From a virus, in IMG/VR virus record IMGVR_UViG_3300027573_000488, positions 1 through 35,189 of that record: a DNA stretch of 35,189 bases; one strand, written 5' to 3'. The translations under genes were made by a program, and so were the position numbers. The notes beneath the pieces were generated by a model. The model worked only from the letters and a program-made list of their open reading frames with translations. It made no database searches and was not told the DNA's origin. Each line of letters starts with the position of its first letter. Position 1 is the first letter of the stretch. Positions 20,194 through 28,948 of the stretch are shown here, piece by piece.

Positions 20194-23100
20194 CTACCTC
20201 TTGAATCGAAGGTTTCTCTTGCCTTCTCCGGGGAGATTGACGGGTTCCACTCCTAACTTCACTTCCTTGATTCTCCCCTCGAAGCGAGAGGGAACCTTCC
20301 CTTTGATCGGCATCACGATGCCTACTACTTCGCCACCGTCTTTGAAAAACACCTGCGTTCCCTCTTCTCCGAGATAGGGCTTGGCCTTGGGATACTTCGT
20401 GAGAATCGCATCGACGTACTGAGGATCGAGCATCGCTTCGCTCTTCCCCCCTACGACGTGAGCTACCGGGTGCTTCATCCATTCATCATCAGGAAGCTCT
20501 ACTTTTGGTGCTGTTTCCTTCGGGGTGGATTCCAGATCGGGGCGGGCGGGCTTATACCCAGGTTGATAAGAGACGGCAGAAGGTTTCGCTTCTTCTAGTA
20601 GAGCCTTCTGGTAGTAGAACTCCCCTTGTACCTCAGCAGGGGTGAGTTTCGCAGGAGGAGTTACCTTCTCCTTCAAAGCAGGCATATCGGTGGGAGTGAT
20701 ACCGCTCGGGGGTTCGCTTTTGATCGCGTAGTGTCCATTGGAGAACCATCCCTCGTGAGAGTAGTTCTTGTTGATTTGTTTCCGAGCATCAAATGCTCCC
20801 TCGACCACTTCCTGCTTCCGAGCGCGATAGGGATTGTAGTATTCGATCCCTTCCCCTTCGAGACGCCTGTTGGTAGTGCTACGGAGCGCTGGAGGCTTCC
20901 GGGGTCCTTCATTGGTTGGATACTGTTTAACAACCCGGCTCCGGAACTCAGTCAGCGCGTCCTTGGTGGGGACAATGTTGAACTCTCCAGCACCAGGAAC
21001 TTTGAATTTTACTCTAGCTTCGTAGTCTGGCTTCTCTGGGATGTTTTTTAGTGCCTCATCCACCTGGGAGAGCACACTGGTCTTCTGTTCTTTGAACGAA
21101 GTACCCCCGGCACTCGGGGCGATCGAGGATACGAAGGGAGGTGCTGGTGCTTTCGATTCTTCAGCCTTCATGGATTTTTTCCCCTTTCCAGTTCTCTTGG
21201 GTTTTGGTTGTGGTACTGGGAGCTTCACAGGCTCCGGAGCCGCGATGGGTGGCGTTTCAGCGGAGGATAGTATGCTACTATTTCCCGCGCTTGTCGAAGG
21301 GGAAGTGGTATCCATCGTCTCTACAAAGTCTGCCGCCCCTTCTGCCCCTTGGAACCGCAGATTCTGGGCATCGGTAATCGTTGCATCGGGAGTAATCGCC
21401 GCTTCACCAATCGTGGGCCTTTCCATCCTCCGCCGCTCCTGCTCCACAGACGATTCTCGTCGTCCGCTTCGAGGGCGCTTCGTCTCTGGCTGCAAGGCTT
21501 GTTGCTGCCTCTCTGCCACACTCGCGATTGCCTGCCGCTCAGGAGTCATGGGAATAAGGGATTCGGTAGTAGTCCCCCCTACTTGTTGTCCTTCGCTTGG
21601 AAGCATAATGGGCTCCGCTTCTGGAAGTGGAGGAGCTTTGCTTGGAGGAGCAGCGGAGGGTCCCCTCTCTCTGCTGCGTATCGTTCCCCCGAAGTTCTGG
21701 AGCAATTCATCCTGACGAGATGCAGGGGTACGCTCACGAGGCTGGACAGGAAGGGTACGTGCGGGAGGAGGTGTGGTATCCGGCGGAGACACAACGCTCC
21801 GCTCCGCAAGAAGCGGTCGCTGGGCATTGGATGGGAGTTGGATTGGCTCGGCTCCGCTGGGTACGATATCGCCGCCTGTGCGTGGTGGCAATGCGAGCTG
21901 CTGTGGTGCATCGCTTGGATGGCGGATCGCATCCGCCTGCGCTCGAAGTGCCGCTCTCTCTGGACTCGCTCCCTCGACTTCGAAATCGAATAGCCCTCGC
22001 TGTGGACCTTCAAAGCCACCAACTTGCTGAGGGATACCACCAACTTCCTGCGGAACGAAGGGCATCTCGACTTGTCCGGTTTCAGTTGCAGTATTCGCAC
22101 TCTTCGCGCCGGGGAGTTTGATAGGCTCCGCCTGAATCGGCGGTGGACGATCGATCGCACGTCTGGCGGATGTACGCAGCACGGGAGATTTCTTCGTGAG
22201 GTTATTCGCAGCTCTACGGGCGAGTGTATCTGGGGAGAGCGCAGGGGTTTCGAGGCTCCCTCTCCCTGTGACCATCTTGCGGCCAGCTCGCCAAGGGGCC
22301 GATGTAACCGACGACACACCTTCGACAACTTTTGTTGCTGCGCTCCGTGTGGCTCCAGGGGCTGACGCCATCGCTACCCTGCGAGCGGCGTCGTTCTTAA
22401 CCCCTGCGAGATGGGCTTGCCTACTGATCTGTATGAGATCACTCCACTGATTCATGAGGTTCGATGCGCCGCCGCTGACAGGAGCCATCTTATCCACAAG
22501 CTCATTGAGGGAGGCTTGAACAATGCCCTTCTGAGTAGCGAGTTCTTGAACAGCAGGTGATGATCTAGCGATTGCTCTCGCTGTCGAATCTTTCTCAAAG
22601 TAACCCATGCGCTCAAGGGCCTTATTGAGTTCGGCTCGCTTGGCCTTCAGAGGACCATACTCCGGCACGCCCTTGAGTGCGTTATTAATCGGCTCGATAT
22701 GTGCCGCTTCGAATGCAGCCTCCGCATCCTCCGCGACCTTCGCAAAGCTGTCTACGTCCTTCCACTTCGCGCCGGTGTTCTGGACATACTCATCGATATG
22801 GTGGTATCCATTCTCGACAGCTTTGATGTTCCGTGGCGTCGGCTCGATCACGGTGATGAGTTGGTTCTTGCCCTTGGCTAATCGGAGCTTATCTCTCGCT
22901 GCGAGGTTCGAGGCGACCCTCCCTGGCATCCCACCCAACACCTGCGCTCCCTTTACGAGCAGCGTGGTATCGATCGCGCCGCCGGTGAATGCCTCTCCGG
23001 TCGTGCGGGGGGACATTAACGGTTCGGTCATGCCCTGCACGAGTCCCGCGCCAACTTCCCCCGGCAGATTCACGATGGGGTTATCTGCGATCCCTTTGTA

Positions 23101-23469
23101 CTCGGCGGGGTCAGCGAATTTCTTGGCAGCTCCTACTACGCCGCTGATCGCACTTCCAATTCTTCGGGGCGTATTGACGATTGCTTCCTTCGCACCACGC
23201 AGCAATTCATCCTGTACCCCGCTTGGACCGAGTGTCGTCGCCGCTTCGATCCATCCGTTTGTATGCCTGCCGTCCGGCTTCGCGATTAGCAGTATGTTCG
23301 GAGAGGAGTTGAGAACGAGACTTACGCTGTGATGGGAGCTGAACTTGTGGGGCGGGGATATCGTTCCCGGCATCATCGAGGTATACGTTCCCCTGATCGT
23401 CGAGGTAGCCGCCCGTGCTCCCCAGATCCTCGGAGAGAATCTCGCTCCCCTGCTCGTCGAGATACACAT
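20194..23469 (-). CDS. Large low-complexity virion-type protein (frame interrupted near its start)
   Basis: The open frame encodes up to 1091 residues, but its first about 87 residues overlap, out of frame, a better-looking gene start at 23500, so the real protein may begin in that frame and shift near 23207-23300. The confident part starts around QDELLRGAKEAIVNTPRRIG. It is helical to about residue 400, then Pro/Ser/Arg/Thr-rich to about 780, with five copies of EP(I/V)xLP (EPIKLP, EPIQLP, EPIMLP, EPVKLP, EPVNLP). The C-terminal 250 residues look globular (EFNIVPTKDALTEFRS, EGTQVFFKDGGEVVGIVMPI). It is probably a minor virion or internal ejection-type protein given its neighbours. No enzyme motif is visible. 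Confidence 0.75.
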   Translation of the reverse strand: MCISTSRGARFSPRIWGARAATSTIRGTYTSMMPGTISPPHKFSSHHSVSLVLNSSPNILLIAKPDGRHTNGWIEAATTLGPSGVQDELLRGAKEAIVNTPRRIGSAISGVVGAAKKFADPAEYKGIADNPIVNLPGEVGAGLVQGMTEPLMSPRTTGEAFTGGAIDTTLLVKGAQVLGGMPGRVASNLAARDKLRLAKGKNQLITVIEPTPRNIKAVENGYHHIDEYVQNTGAKWKDVDSFAKVAEDAEAAFEAAHIEPINNALKGVPEYGPLKAKRAELNKALERMGYFEKDSTARAIARSSPAVQELATQKGIVQASLNELVDKMAPVSGGASNLMNQWSDLIQISRQAHLAGVKNDAARRVAMASAPGATRSAATKVVEGVSSVTSAPWRAGRKMVTGRGSLETPALSPDTLARRAANNLTKKSPVLRTSARRAIDRPPPIQAEPIKLPGAKSANTATETGQVEMPFVPQEVGGIPQQVGGFEGPQRGLFDFEVEGASPERAALRAQADAIRHPSDAPQQLALPPRTGGDIVPSGAEPIQLPSNAQRPLLAERSVVSPPDTTPPPARTLPVQPRERTPASRQDELLQNFGGTIRSRERGPSAAPPSKAPPLPEAEPIMLPSEGQQVGGTTTESLIPMTPERQAIASVAERQQQALQPETKRPRSGRRESSVEQERRRMERPTIGEAAITPDATITDAQNLRFQGAEGAADFVETMDTTSPSTSAGNSSILSSAETPPIAAPEPVKLPVPQPKPKRTGKGKKSMKAEESKAPAPPFVSSIAPSAGGTSFKEQKTSVLSQVDEALKNIPEKPDYEARVKFKVPGAGEFNIVPTKDALTEFRSRVVKQYPTNEGPRKPPALRSTTNRRLEGEGIEYYNPYRARKQEVVEGAFDARKQINKNYSHEGWFSNGHYAIKSEPPSGITPTDMPALKEKVTPPAKLTPAEVQGEFYYQKALLEEAKPSAVSYQPGYKPARPDLESTPKETAPKVELPDDEWMKHPVAHVVGGKSEAMLDPQYVDAILTKYPKAKPYLGEEGTQVFFKDGGEVVGIVMPIKGKVPSRFEGRIKEVKLGVEPVNLPGEGKRNLRFKR

Positions 23470-23500
23470 CCTTTACGACTGGTGATCCGCTGATTGGCAT
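23207..23500 (-). CDS. N-terminal fragment of the large virion-type protein (apparent frameshift)
   Basis: This 97-residue frame begins at an ATG 1 nt after the upstream gene's stop, the coupling used across this operon. The first 50 residues look coding (MPISGSPVVKDVYLDEQGSE, then GGYLDDQGNVYLDDAGNDIP), with a repeated YLD(D/E)xG unit. The frame ends at TGA 23207-23209, where the long downstream frame (+1 relative) carries on as QDELLRGAKEA. A one-base insertion or deletion, an assembly error, or reinitiation at the TTG just after the stop would explain it. A programmed +1 shift at the GGA-TGA is possible, but there is no clear stimulator. Confidence 0.55.
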   Translation of the reverse strand: MPISGSPVVKDVYLDEQGSEILSEDLGSTGGYLDDQGNVYLDDAGNDIPAPQVQLPSQRKSRSQLLSEHTANREAGRQAYKRMDRSGDDTRSKRGTG

Positions 23501-23501
23501 G

Positions 23502-25160
23502 TTATCGGTTCAGTTTCTTCCAACCCTTACCGTCCCAGACACCGATGTTCCCATTAGGAAACTCTTTATGATCTCCGATCTTTGGAGCACTACCAGCAGC
23601 AGGTGCGGCTGTCTGTGGTTGTCGCCGTCCTCTGTTCGCGATCGCAGGACGCGGTGTTCCTGTGTCCGGCAAGGTCCACCGTCCCATCGCCTTCATCCGG
23701 TCCTTCATCATCTCGATGTTCTGGAGGGTTTGAGCGTATGCAGCCTTCCAGTCCTCCGGATGCTGATCGGTATGTGGAACCTCACGCTTGATCCTCTCTG
23801 CTTCCTGCTCTCCCATCTGAGCGCCGGTGATGAATTTGATAACGGAGTTGAGGATCTTGGCGTTCGCGACTCTGAAGTCGCTAATCTCCGGGGAGCCAGT
23901 GTATCCAACGATCTTCCGTGCGAAGTCTGGACTGTTCGCCATGAGATCGTTCCACCGGCCCTGAATTGGCCCCACGTACTCGGGTTTGAACAACTCTCCC
24001 AGCGACCGCACGAACTCCTCATCCTTATCGAGCGTTGCCATTTCCTTGGCTTCCGCGAGGGGGACAGGCGTGCGGCGTAGGGGAGCGCCAGATGGTGATG
24101 TCGTAGGCCCTCCTGTGCGCGAGCCCCACTGTCCCGCGACGTTCCCCGCAGCATCCACCAACGGTGATACCGTTTGTGCGGGGCGCACATCCGGCACCGT
24201 TCCTGCAACTGTTCCCGTTTGGTTCATCTGCTGCCCGACGCGCTGCCGGTTAAATACGTCGATACTTCCCTGCTGATTGGGGAACACTTGAAGGGATTGA
24301 TTGAAGACCTTGGTCCAGCCATCGAGAGCGGCAGGGTCCAGCAACTGGCCTGTGCGGGAGTCCATGAACCCACCCCCACGAGTCGCCTGCGCGTAGATCC
24401 GCTGGGTTCCGTCGGGGGACACGAATTCCGTCACACCAAGTCCCACGTCACGGTTGCCACCCATCGCCCCACGATCTCGAATTGCCTGCGCTCGCTCACG
24501 AGCACTCAACACTCCAGGCGGGAGGTACAATGATCCAATCGCGACTTCCTGATCCTCTGGGCTCAGGGGCGATTGCCCAATCTCACCCACCTTCGACTGC
24601 CGAGCGAGCATATCCTTCTGGCGGGTCTGATAATCCTTCGCTGCGACGGCACGTTGGGATGCGGGGAGCTGAAGCACATTCGAATCTACGCGAGGGATAT
24701 TGCTCCCTTCGATCGGGAGCGGAGGAAGCGACACAGGGCGCGATGGAAGTTGGATTGGGGTTGCCGATTTCTCAAACTCTCCATGATTCACAGCATCGAG
24801 AGATTCAGGACCTTCCATCGTCCCGCTGAGATTAATGGGCTTCGATGATACACGCTGTGCTGCACCTTCTAGCTCCTGTATGGGCTTCTGCTGTGCGAGT
24901 GCCCCTTGGAGGAACTTATACCCCTGCTCCCCTTTACCTAAGAGATCCGCACTGTACCCCTTCTTCTGCTTGAGGATCTTATCAAGCTCTGGAGCTACAG
25001 CATTGCGCTCTTCCGGGCTGTAGTATTCCCATTCACTGAGCGCTTTATCGAGTTTCGCCGCAGACGCATGTTCTTCCAGTCGTCGCTTGGTTTCAGACTC
25101 GGCTTTGTACCGATCAACCGTGGGCCGCATGACCCCGCTAACGAACGCCGCGAAACTCAT
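23502..25160 (-). CDS. Large virion-type hypothetical protein
   Basis: The 552-residue protein starts at ATG 25160 after GGGAGGTGGGCT and overlaps the previous gene by 4 nt (ATGA). Residues 1-110 are helical (DRYKAESETKRRLEEHASAA, LDKILKQKKG). The middle is low-complexity and Gln/Pro/Ser-rich, with PIQLPSRPVSLPPLP, similar to the EP(I/V)xLP motif of the next protein. Later parts read as globular (QRIYAQATRGGGFMDSRTGQ, VGPIQGRWNDLMANSPDFAR) and the end is short and aromatic (FPNGNIGVWDGKGWKKLNR). It is likely an internal or structural virion protein; no enzyme motif is seen. Confidence 0.78.
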   Translation of the reverse strand: MSFAAFVSGVMRPTVDRYKAESETKRRLEEHASAAKLDKALSEWEYYSPEERNAVAPELDKILKQKKGYSADLLGKGEQGYKFLQGALAQQKPIQELEGAAQRVSSKPINLSGTMEGPESLDAVNHGEFEKSATPIQLPSRPVSLPPLPIEGSNIPRVDSNVLQLPASQRAVAAKDYQTRQKDMLARQSKVGEIGQSPLSPEDQEVAIGSLYLPPGVLSARERAQAIRDRGAMGGNRDVGLGVTEFVSPDGTQRIYAQATRGGGFMDSRTGQLLDPAALDGWTKVFNQSLQVFPNQQGSIDVFNRQRVGQQMNQTGTVAGTVPDVRPAQTVSPLVDAAGNVAGQWGSRTGGPTTSPSGAPLRRTPVPLAEAKEMATLDKDEEFVRSLGELFKPEYVGPIQGRWNDLMANSPDFARKIVGYTGSPEISDFRVANAKILNSVIKFITGAQMGEQEAERIKREVPHTDQHPEDWKAAYAQTLQNIEMMKDRMKAMGRWTLPDTGTPRPAIANRGRRQPQTAAPAAGSAPKIGDHKEFPNGNIGVWDGKGWKKLNR

Positions 25161-26032
25161 AGCCCACCTCCCTTACCAAACATCTGCCCCCAACTCCCAC
25201 CCTCCTGCTCATTGGTCTTCGCCCCAAAAAGATCGAGATTGATATTGGCGTTGGGAAGGGAGAGATCGGAGCCCTTGAAGTCGCCACCGGGGAACTCGGG
25301 CATCCCTGGAAGTGGAATCCCTTTCCCCGGAAAACTTCCCGCTGTATCGTTCGCCTTCCCGCCACCGAAGATGTTCCCCATCGTGGTTCCCAGCTTCCCC
25401 CACACTCCGGTTTTATCAAGGATCGTTCCGACGCCTTCCCCGATATCTCCCGCGACTCCGAGGTTCTGCCCGCGCCGCTGGAGTTCCAATCCCTCTCCCC
25501 GGCCAAGGATAGAGCTTCCCACTTCAGAGCCCGCGAGGCCCAGCGTTCCGAGTCGATCGAGGGCCTGCCCACGAACCCCGCTGCGAAGGGACAGCGCGGA
25601 TCGTTCAAGTTCTCCAGGGGCCTCACTCAGAACCTTACTCTGTGCTCCCCCACGATTCATCGTGCTCTTCGCACGTTTGATTTGATTGGAGGCAGCTCGG
25701 TTGAGATCATTGGTCTCGGTCCCGGTGAAAGCTGCGAGTTCCTTCCGATCTCCGCCAAGGATCTTGCCATACGTGCCCAACGCCTGCTCGAATGCCGGAT
25801 TTGCCTGACCAAACATCTTCGCGCCCTGCTCGGTCAGGAGCTTCGTGTTCTCGTCTTCCTGCTTGAGATCCTTGCCGATGGCTTTCCCAGCGAGCGCCCC
25901 TCCAGCAGCGAGACCCCCCAGCTTTAATCCTCCTTTAACAGCAGCAGCAACCGCTCCACCTCCCGGAATGAACGACGCTGCGATCGGTCCCGCAATCGCG
26001 AATGCCTTCCCTAACTTTCCCCAGAAACCCAT
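25157..26032 (-). CDS. Glycine-rich virion-type protein with N-terminal amphipathic segment
   Basis: ATG at 26032 follows AGGAGGGCAT. The 291-residue protein starts with a Gly/Ala-rich segment (MGFWGKLGKAFAIAGPIAAS, then GGAVAAAVKGGLKLGGLAAG) able to form a membrane-active helix, then a helical coil (EDENTKLLTEQGAKMFGQAN) and Gly-rich repeats, ending DLFGAKTNEQEGGSWGQMFG. Such Ala/Gly-rich heads recall phage internal or membrane-penetrating ejection proteins. The stop of the glycosyltransferase gene overlaps its SD, so translation is tightly coupled. Function is inferred from position only. Confidence 0.75.
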   Translation of the reverse strand: MGFWGKLGKAFAIAGPIAASFIPGGGAVAAAVKGGLKLGGLAAGGALAGKAIGKDLKQEDENTKLLTEQGAKMFGQANPAFEQALGTYGKILGGDRKELAAFTGTETNDLNRAASNQIKRAKSTMNRGGAQSKVLSEAPGELERSALSLRSGVRGQALDRLGTLGLAGSEVGSSILGRGEGLELQRRGQNLGVAGDIGEGVGTILDKTGVWGKLGTTMGNIFGGGKANDTAGSFPGKGIPLPGMPEFPGGDFKGSDLSLPNANINLDLFGAKTNEQEGGSWGQMFGKGGGL

Positions 26033-26040
26033 ATGCCCTC

Positions 26041-27318
26041 CTAGATGTCCTGTGCTCCCGGCGCGTTATCAGAATACGGTGGTTTCAATGCGATCATATC
26101 CGCCTGTACCCAAGGAATGTTGTGCCGCTGCTCGAATTCCCCCGCGAAGAACGTGACGCTGCGGGCCATCTGAAACCGGCCTATGTACTTCGGCTGAATG
26201 AATCTCGCGAACTCTCTGCGAGTATAGTACCAGAAAGAGTGCTCGTTCCAATAGGATACGTGGGTGGGGTCTTGGAAGGCTCCCCTTCCATCTGTGCTTG
26301 GGACTTCACACAGCAGCCATCCACCCGGCGCGAGAACTCTGTAGGCTTCGTTCATAGCATGTATCGGATCTCGAAGGTGTTCAAGGATGTGGGATGCGCG
26401 AAGCACTCCCACGCTATTGTCCGCTGCGAAGTCCCAATCTGCATTCAGATCCCATGTAATGTTCGATCCGGATTCCATATCTACTGTCTCATAACCCGGC
26501 CACCCGTTGAACCGTCCCCCCAGATCCAACTTCCTCAACCCATTCTCCTCCGCCCACTGGGTTGCCATCGAAGTACGGTACTTGCAATAATTCCGATCCA
26601 CCTGAGAAAACACGTCGGGGTTATGCTTCTGGCAGGTGTTCTCAGAGTGCCACCGATAGAAGTAGAGGCACCGCTCAATGTGGTGTATCCCCTGCTTCCC
26701 AAACCGTGCGTACATCTTGCACATGAGTTCGTGATCGTCGCCATTCTGGATTGAAGGGTCGTGCCCACCAACTTCTTCATATGCTGATCGTCTCCACGCT
26801 CGCACATGATCGGGGGAATAGAGAATTGAGCGGAGTGCTTGGGGTCCGATACCGAAGTGCAGAGTTTCCTGAAGCTCATGTCCCTGGTACATCACAGGGC
26901 GAGTGCGCCATCCATGCGACTCCACAAAGGTCCGAGGCTTCCATGTGTCGTTATCGAATCCCGCGTTATTCGAGTAAGCCATTGCTACGAGTGGATCATC
27001 GAAGGCACGACGTACTTCCATCAGACACTCCGGGTGTAGCAAATCATCCGCGTCGAACTCCACGATCACATCTCCATTCACGCGGTCAGCGCAGAACTTC
27101 TTGAGGAAGCCGATGGGAGGGTACTTCGAGTTGGGGGGCAGCGAAACCGGACACACCTTCGCCCTAGAATCAAGAACCCCAGTAAACTGATGAGTAAGTG
27201 TCCCTTGAGGAGCGACGATCCACTCCCAATCTTCATGCGTTTGCTCTAGGAGAGTCTTGTATGCCGCTTCCAGAAACCCAAAGTGCGGCGGATGTACAGG
27301 CGTGATAACCGAGAGCAT
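26041..27318 (-). CDS. Family 2 glycosyltransferase fused to a SAM-dependent methyltransferase
   Basis: I place the start at ATG 27318 (MLSVITPV), where AGGAGGAACG fits well; an in-frame start at 27378 lacks an SD. The 425-residue protein has an N-terminal GT-A fold: LSVITPVHPPHFGFLEAAYK, the DxD-like EFDADD (D89, D91) and a YRWHSENT segment. The C-terminal part (from about residue 255) is a Rossmann methyltransferase: LDLGGRFNGWPGYETVDM, ASHILEHLRDP and VLAPGGWLLCEVPSTDG. It would transfer a sugar and methylate it or another target. It lies in the virion operon just after the collagen-like fibres. Substrates are unknown: fibre residues or host-type glycan are the options. Confidence 0.87.
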   Translation of the reverse strand: MLSVITPVHPPHFGFLEAAYKTLLEQTHEDWEWIVAPQGTLTHQFTGVLDSRAKVCPVSLPPNSKYPPIGFLKKFCADRVNGDVIVEFDADDLLHPECLMEVRRAFDDPLVAMAYSNNAGFDNDTWKPRTFVESHGWRTRPVMYQGHELQETLHFGIGPQALRSILYSPDHVRAWRRSAYEEVGGHDPSIQNGDDHELMCKMYARFGKQGIHHIERCLYFYRWHSENTCQKHNPDVFSQVDRNYCKYRTSMATQWAEENGLRKLDLGGRFNGWPGYETVDMESGSNITWDLNADWDFAADNSVGVLRASHILEHLRDPIHAMNEAYRVLAPGGWLLCEVPSTDGRGAFQDPTHVSYWNEHSFWYYTRREFARFIQPKYIGRFQMARSVTFFAGEFEQRHNIPWVQADMIALKPPYSDNAPGAQDI

Positions 27319-27326
27319 CGTTCCTC

Positions 27327-28574
27327 CTATAGAATCATCTGAACGATATTTGAAGCGGGATCGCCAAGAGTCGCCCACAGAATCTGATTCGCAACGGCGT
27401 CGTTGGTTGTCCAGTTCACAGCAGCATTGCCCCCGCCGAACGAACTGAAATCCGCTTCTGAATCCACTGTGAGGGAACCAGCACCAATGGTCCCGAGCCT
27501 GAGAACCTTGTCATCCACAAGCTGACTCCCGCACTGGGTGGGAAGCGTAGCCCCTTTCTCAATAGCAATAAGCGACGCCTCGGAACTGCCATCCGTAGCT
27601 CCAATCGTGAAATTATCATCCTGTACGGCACTCGACGTTGCCACGTTCCCAAAGCTCGTCATCATCAGGAGCTTCGTGATCCCAGCGAGTCCCGTTGCTA
27701 TATTCTGAACTCCTGTGCCATCGGCTTTCTTATTCGTCGCTCCGAGCGCCCAATTTCCACCGCGAATCGCGAGCATTGTGAAGAGATAGTCGTCGGGTGG
27801 TGCATTTGTGAAATCTAAAGTGACGTTGGTCGCATCGTCCGAAACATAGTCGGCTTCGAAATCGAGGGCACCGTCTACGCCAGCCGCTCCAATCTCAATT
27901 CCTTGAAGACATTTGGCCGTTGTTTGCCTTCTAACCGCGTCCATGTTTGTAGTTAGTACAGCTCCATCAACAGCAGAGACGGTAATGGTCCACCGAGAGC
28001 TTGAACTCATCGCCGCGCCAAAAGAAAAGTTGCCTTGGGCTGCAATTCCGGTTGCTGCCAAACTGCTGGTAAATAGAAAAACAATATCCGGCGCACCTCC
28101 GCTCAACCCATGCGCGAAGGTTTGTGTTCCCGTAACTGTTGGCATCGTCTGATTCGTAGCTTGTGCTTCGATATCAGAACCGCCTATGGCGATGTAGGCG
28201 ATCTTGATGGCTCCTGCTGTGTTCGTTGTCCAGTTCAAAGTGAAGCCATCGGAATCGAAGCTCGTTAAATCAGCAAGCGCTCCCGCAAATCCCGTACCCG
28301 TAATGTCGCCAACCAACTTGGTGTTCTGGTAGTTCCGTCTGACTTCCGTGGTCGATACGTTATCGGTAGAGTAGTAAGTAGAACTGAACTCTTCCCCGGC
28401 TCCGGTAGTCCAGGAGATCGCCAACTGCACATCATTATTAAATCCAAAATCACCCCGAGCCACGGTATAGAGGATCAGCAACTTCGGCTGGAAGCCAATG
28501 CCGGTAACTGCTTGGCTAGCAGGTGCTCCACCCGTGCTCTTATCGAAGATTCCAGTCTTTACGAAAACAGACAT
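27327..28574 (-). CDS. Repeat-containing all-beta virion protein
   Basis: The 415-residue protein begins 3 nt after the preceding stop. It is Gly/Ala/Thr-rich and beta-like. A unit ending in a WTT motif recurs: DGFTLNWTTNTAGAIKIAYI, with AIGG, and near the end AAVNWTTNDAVANQILWATL; the phrase GFQPKLLILYT resembles GAPDIVFLFTSS and GITKLLMMTSFG. I infer two or three internal duplicates of one beta-rich domain. Such proteins serve as fibre or receptor-binding parts. No signal peptide or enzyme motif is visible. Confidence 0.75.
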   Translation of the reverse strand: MSVFVKTGIFDKSTGGAPASQAVTGIGFQPKLLILYTVARGDFGFNNDVQLAISWTTGAGEEFSSTYYSTDNVSTTEVRRNYQNTKLVGDITGTGFAGALADLTSFDSDGFTLNWTTNTAGAIKIAYIAIGGSDIEAQATNQTMPTVTGTQTFAHGLSGGAPDIVFLFTSSLAATGIAAQGNFSFGAAMSSSSRWTITVSAVDGAVLTTNMDAVRRQTTAKCLQGIEIGAAGVDGALDFEADYVSDDATNVTLDFTNAPPDDYLFTMLAIRGGNWALGATNKKADGTGVQNIATGLAGITKLLMMTSFGNVATSSAVQDDNFTIGATDGSSEASLIAIEKGATLPTQCGSQLVDDKVLRLGTIGAGSLTVDSEADFSSFGGGNAAVNWTTNDAVANQILWATLGDPASNIVQMIL

Positions 28575-28577
28575 AGG

Positions 28578-28940
28578 TTATGGCGCAGTGCAAGACAATG
28601 TGACGACGAGTGATCCAGGGGTTCCACCCACGCTCGCGATATCCAACCAGAGCCAATTATCAGCCGCGAGGGACGAATTGGAGAATGCAGTAGCGGTTTC
28701 GCCAGTGATGTCTGCGACTTGATGCGCTGCGAGGAGATCCGTGCCGGGAGTGCCGATGGTGCTCCGCTCCTCGATATTGAATGTGACGCTGGTAGCAGCG
28801 GTTACATAGCTGTCGATCCGGATCGCGGTCTGGGCATCTTTTAAGCGAGGCCCCGGAATGCCGCCCGCCGTTGGATTCTGAATGACCCACGAGTATGTGC
28901 GAATGTTTGATCCTGCATTACTGACAGCACTGAGACTCAT
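28578..28940 (-). CDS. Small all-beta virion-type protein
   Basis: ATG at 28940 is chosen because TAGGGGGC precedes it; the in-frame ATG at 28991 lies inside the previous gene. The 120-residue product is Ser/Thr/Gly-rich and beta-like (SNIRTYSWVIQNPTAG, AIRIDSYVTAATSVTFNIEE, NWLWLDIASVGGTPGSLVVT). It fits a small fibre-associated or jelly-roll-like protein. No motif links it to a named family. Confidence 0.68.
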   Translation of the reverse strand: MSLSAVSNAGSNIRTYSWVIQNPTAGGIPGPRLKDAQTAIRIDSYVTAATSVTFNIEERSTIGTPGTDLLAAHQVADITGETATAFSNSSLAADNWLWLDIASVGGTPGSLVVTLSCTAP

Positions 28941-28948
28941 GATGCCCC

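Noticed and set aside
20626-23332. Several plus-strand frames of 100-240 residues opposite the large virion-type genes
   Set aside because: They are antisense shadows: poor SD, composition unlike real genes, and the opposite strand has a continuous operon.
26002-26754. 250-codon plus-strand frame opposite the glycosyltransferase gene
   Set aside because: The minus strand encodes the clear GT2-methyltransferase; this frame has no recognisable domain or SD.
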